Shown here piece after piece: positions 6,287-7,078 of a stretch of DNA of 7,078 nucleotides. Made by a program: the position numbers and the translations under genes. The stretch is taken from the NCBI GenBank assembly GCA_964486825.1, contig CAZAQS010000248.1, positions 1 through 7,078 on the forward strand, written 5' to 3'. Each line of letters starts with the position of its first letter. The stretch's first letter is position 1. The notes beneath the pieces were generated by a model, which saw only the letters and a program-made list of their open reading frames with translations, did not search any database and was not told where the DNA came from. This DNA comes from CAZAQS01 sp964486825. Its GTDB lineage: Bacteria > Chloroflexota > Anaerolineae > Anaerolineales > UBA4823.

Positions 6287-6603
6287 CAAGTTGGCACGGA
6301 AATGCGTTACACGTGGCACGTTTAAAAGATAAGAGACGTTAAGGAAGAGGAAGGGTAGGGGGCTGCGGTGCTGACATTGGCGCGATGTTTGCCGCGTTTT
6401 GCAATTTCAAACATCGCCAAGGCGCTCAAAGGATCGGTTAGCAGCATTGCCAGCCTACCCAGGCTATTCACTCAGCTAATGTGGTACATAGGCCGAGCCA
6501 ATTAAGGCGCGAAATAGATCCAATCTCTGAAATCCAGCGTATATATTATGACTAATACAATTGAACGAACTGGTGGGTAAACATTTGTGTAAGGAGTAAA
6601 AGC
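6287..6603. other. Intergenic stretch (317 bp) before the haemoglobin gene
   Basis: No credible gene was seen. It contains the perfect small palindrome ACGTG-G-CACGT (6311-6321), the large inverted repeat at 6353-6460, and an AT-rich stretch at 6541-6561 with -10-like hexamers (TATTAT 6544-6549, TACAAT 6556-6561). I found no matching -35 box for either hexamer, so the haemoglobin promoter is not assigned. Confidence 0.6.
6353..6460. repeat. 108-bp imperfect inverted repeat, possible structured RNA or mobile-element remnant
   Basis: Outer arms GGGTAGG (6353-6359) and CCTACCC (6454-6460) pair perfectly. Further in, CTG (6363-6365) pairs with CAG (6451-6453) and TGCTG (6369-6373) with CAGCA (6442-6446). 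The inner stem pairs TTGGCG plus ATGTTTG (6377-6382, 6385-6391) with CAAACAT plus CGCCAA (6408-6420), with a 2-nt bulge; alternatively GCGATGTTTG (6382-6391) and CAAACATCGC (6408-6417) form an uninterrupted 10-bp stem. The apical loop is 16 nt. The right side has about 21 unpaired bases between the two stems. No poly-T follows. Confidence 0.6.
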
Positions 6604-7005
6604 ATGTCAACCGAACAAAGCCTTTACGAACGACTGGGTGGCGTCTACGCCATCGCGGCGGTGGTGGACCGCTTCAGCGAGCAGATTTTGAAAAACCCGA
6701 GGATTGTCAACGCAAACTCCCAGCTAAAGGAATGGCACACGGAGAAATTCAGGGAGCGGATGCCAGGTCTCAAGTTCAACCGGACGCTATGGGTGTGCGC
6801 AGTGTCAGGCGGACCGTATGAATATACAGCCAAAAACCTGGTCGATGCGCATGCGGACTTATACATCTCATCCGAAGTGTTCGATGAGGTGTCAGCTGAG
6901 CTTGCCAACGCGCTCGACCACTTCAAGGTGCCGGCGAGCGAAAAGGAGGAAGTCTTGGCTGCATTCAACGCGCAAAAACCCGATGTGACGGCTGGTTCCT
7001 GGTAG
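6604..7005 (+). CDS. Group I truncated haemoglobin (trHbN-like, bacterial globin family)
   Basis: This is a small cytoplasmic haem protein (133 aa, normal for the 2-on-2 globin family) expected to bind O2, NO or related ligands, for example in NO detoxification or oxygen handling. The N-terminal SLYERLGGVYAIAAVVDRF (6-24) is the classic A/B-helix start of group I proteins. VCAVSGGPYEYT (64-75) corresponds to the C..(T/S)GGP.xYT motif, and AHADLYIS (82-89) holds the proximal haem ligand His83 (F8). The C-terminal ALDHFKVPASEKEEVLAAF (103-121) matches the G/H-helix pattern. Two details are unusual: the B10 position, normally Tyr after Phe, is Ser25, and the usual TGR after the GGP motif is TAK. 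A ribosome binding site AAGGAG (6591-6596) lies 7 nt before the ATG, fixing the start. It stands alone, bracketed by repeat units; no partner reductase is visible. In other bacteria such genes are called glbN. Confidence 0.92.
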   Translation: MSTEQSLYERLGGVYAIAAVVDRFSEQILKNPRIVNANSQLKEWHTEKFRERMPGLKFNRTLWVCAVSGGPYEYTAKNLVDAHADLYISSEVFDEVSAELANALDHFKVPASEKEEVLAAFNAQKPDVTAGSW

Positions 7006-7011
7006 GGAGAC

Positions 7012-7078
7012 GGTTGCAAGTTACAGGGGCGGCTAAGAAGCCGCTGAGCAGGTTACAGGGGCGGCTAAGAAGCCGCTG
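7012..7078. repeat. Tandem hairpin repeats (32-bp period) downstream of the haemoglobin gene, running off the window
   Basis: A leader GGTTGCAAGTTACA (7012-7025) precedes a full GCGGCT-AAGA-AGCCGC unit (7026-7048), then CAGGTTACA and a second unit (7058-7078) cut by the window edge. The period between units is 32 bp. The units are identical to the copy at 6264-6286, in the same orientation. There are no unique spacers, so this is not a CRISPR array. Confidence 0.85.

Noticed and set aside
6353..6460. Inverted repeat considered as an integron attC site or an intrinsic terminator.
   Set aside because: No GTTRRRY/RYYYAAC core boxes at the ends, no integrase in the window, and no T-tract after the stem on either strand.
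6541..6561. Promoter for the haemoglobin gene based on TATTAT or TACAAT.
   Set aside because: No acceptable -35 hexamer at 16-18 bp upstream; too weak to list as a promoter.
6645..7019. Minus-strand open frame of 124 codons opposite the haemoglobin gene.
   Set aside because: The plus-strand frame is an unmistakable truncated haemoglobin with a good ribosome binding site; the antisense frame has no recognisable features.
6212..7078. Repeats considered as a CRISPR array.
   Set aside because: There are no unique spacers of constant length; the intervals are themselves repeats (GGTTACA) or whole genes, and no cas genes are present.

Overview
The window reads as a bacterial chromosome segment with two halves of different character. 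Positions 22-5349 are GC-rich, tightly packed and transcribed on the minus strand. Positions 5350-7078 are lower in GC, loosely packed and repeat-rich, with two short plus-strand genes. A phylum cannot be proven from this sequence. The mix of a RhaPQ/RbsC-type sugar transporter, a DeoR regulator fused to a sugar-binding domain, a CGG-P-type truncated haemoglobin and GGTTACA/GGCGGCT repeats looks to me most like Chloroflexota (Anaerolineae-like); that is an impression, not a demonstration.

The minus-strand block is one operon, read from 5349 down to 22. It encodes a 578-aa cytoplasmic regulator (DeoR helix-turn-helix, complete DeoR effector domain, complete periplasmic-binding-protein-like sugar domain), a double ATPase of the RbsA/RhaT/MglA type, and two inner-membrane permeases of the RbsC/RhaP/RhaQ type. 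The genes are 9 bp apart or overlap (a 4-bp ATGA overlap, then 11 bp), which indicates one transcript and translational coupling. The order regulator / binding domain / ATPase / permease / permease mirrors the rhizobial rhamnose locus rhaR-rhaS-rhaT-rhaP-rhaQ, except that the regulator and binding domain are one polypeptide without a signal peptide. No separate exported binding protein lies in the window, so it must be downstream (past position 1), elsewhere in the genome, or absent. The substrate is probably a sugar or sugar derivative; rhamnose is only a hint from gene order and permease resemblance.

The 442-bp divergent intergenic region (5350-5791) holds a good sigma70-type promoter for the operon (TTGACA-17-TACTCT) with an 18-bp inverted repeat between its -35 and -10 boxes. 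Three GTTG(T/A) direct repeats lie just downstream of the -10. A 9-bp tandem duplication, a 12-bp-stem hairpin of a dispersed-repeat kind, small palindromes, and a plausible promoter for the rightward gene also occur.

The plus-strand half carries an unrecognised 139-aa soluble protein (5792-6211) and a group I truncated haemoglobin (6604-7005). Each gene is followed almost immediately by copies of the same GGCGGCT-hairpin/GGTTACA repeat, so the haemoglobin segment is bracketed by direct repeats. Between the genes lies a 108-bp imperfect inverted repeat (6353-6460) with no assigned function. No rRNA, tRNA, CRISPR array, transposase or intrinsic terminator was seen.
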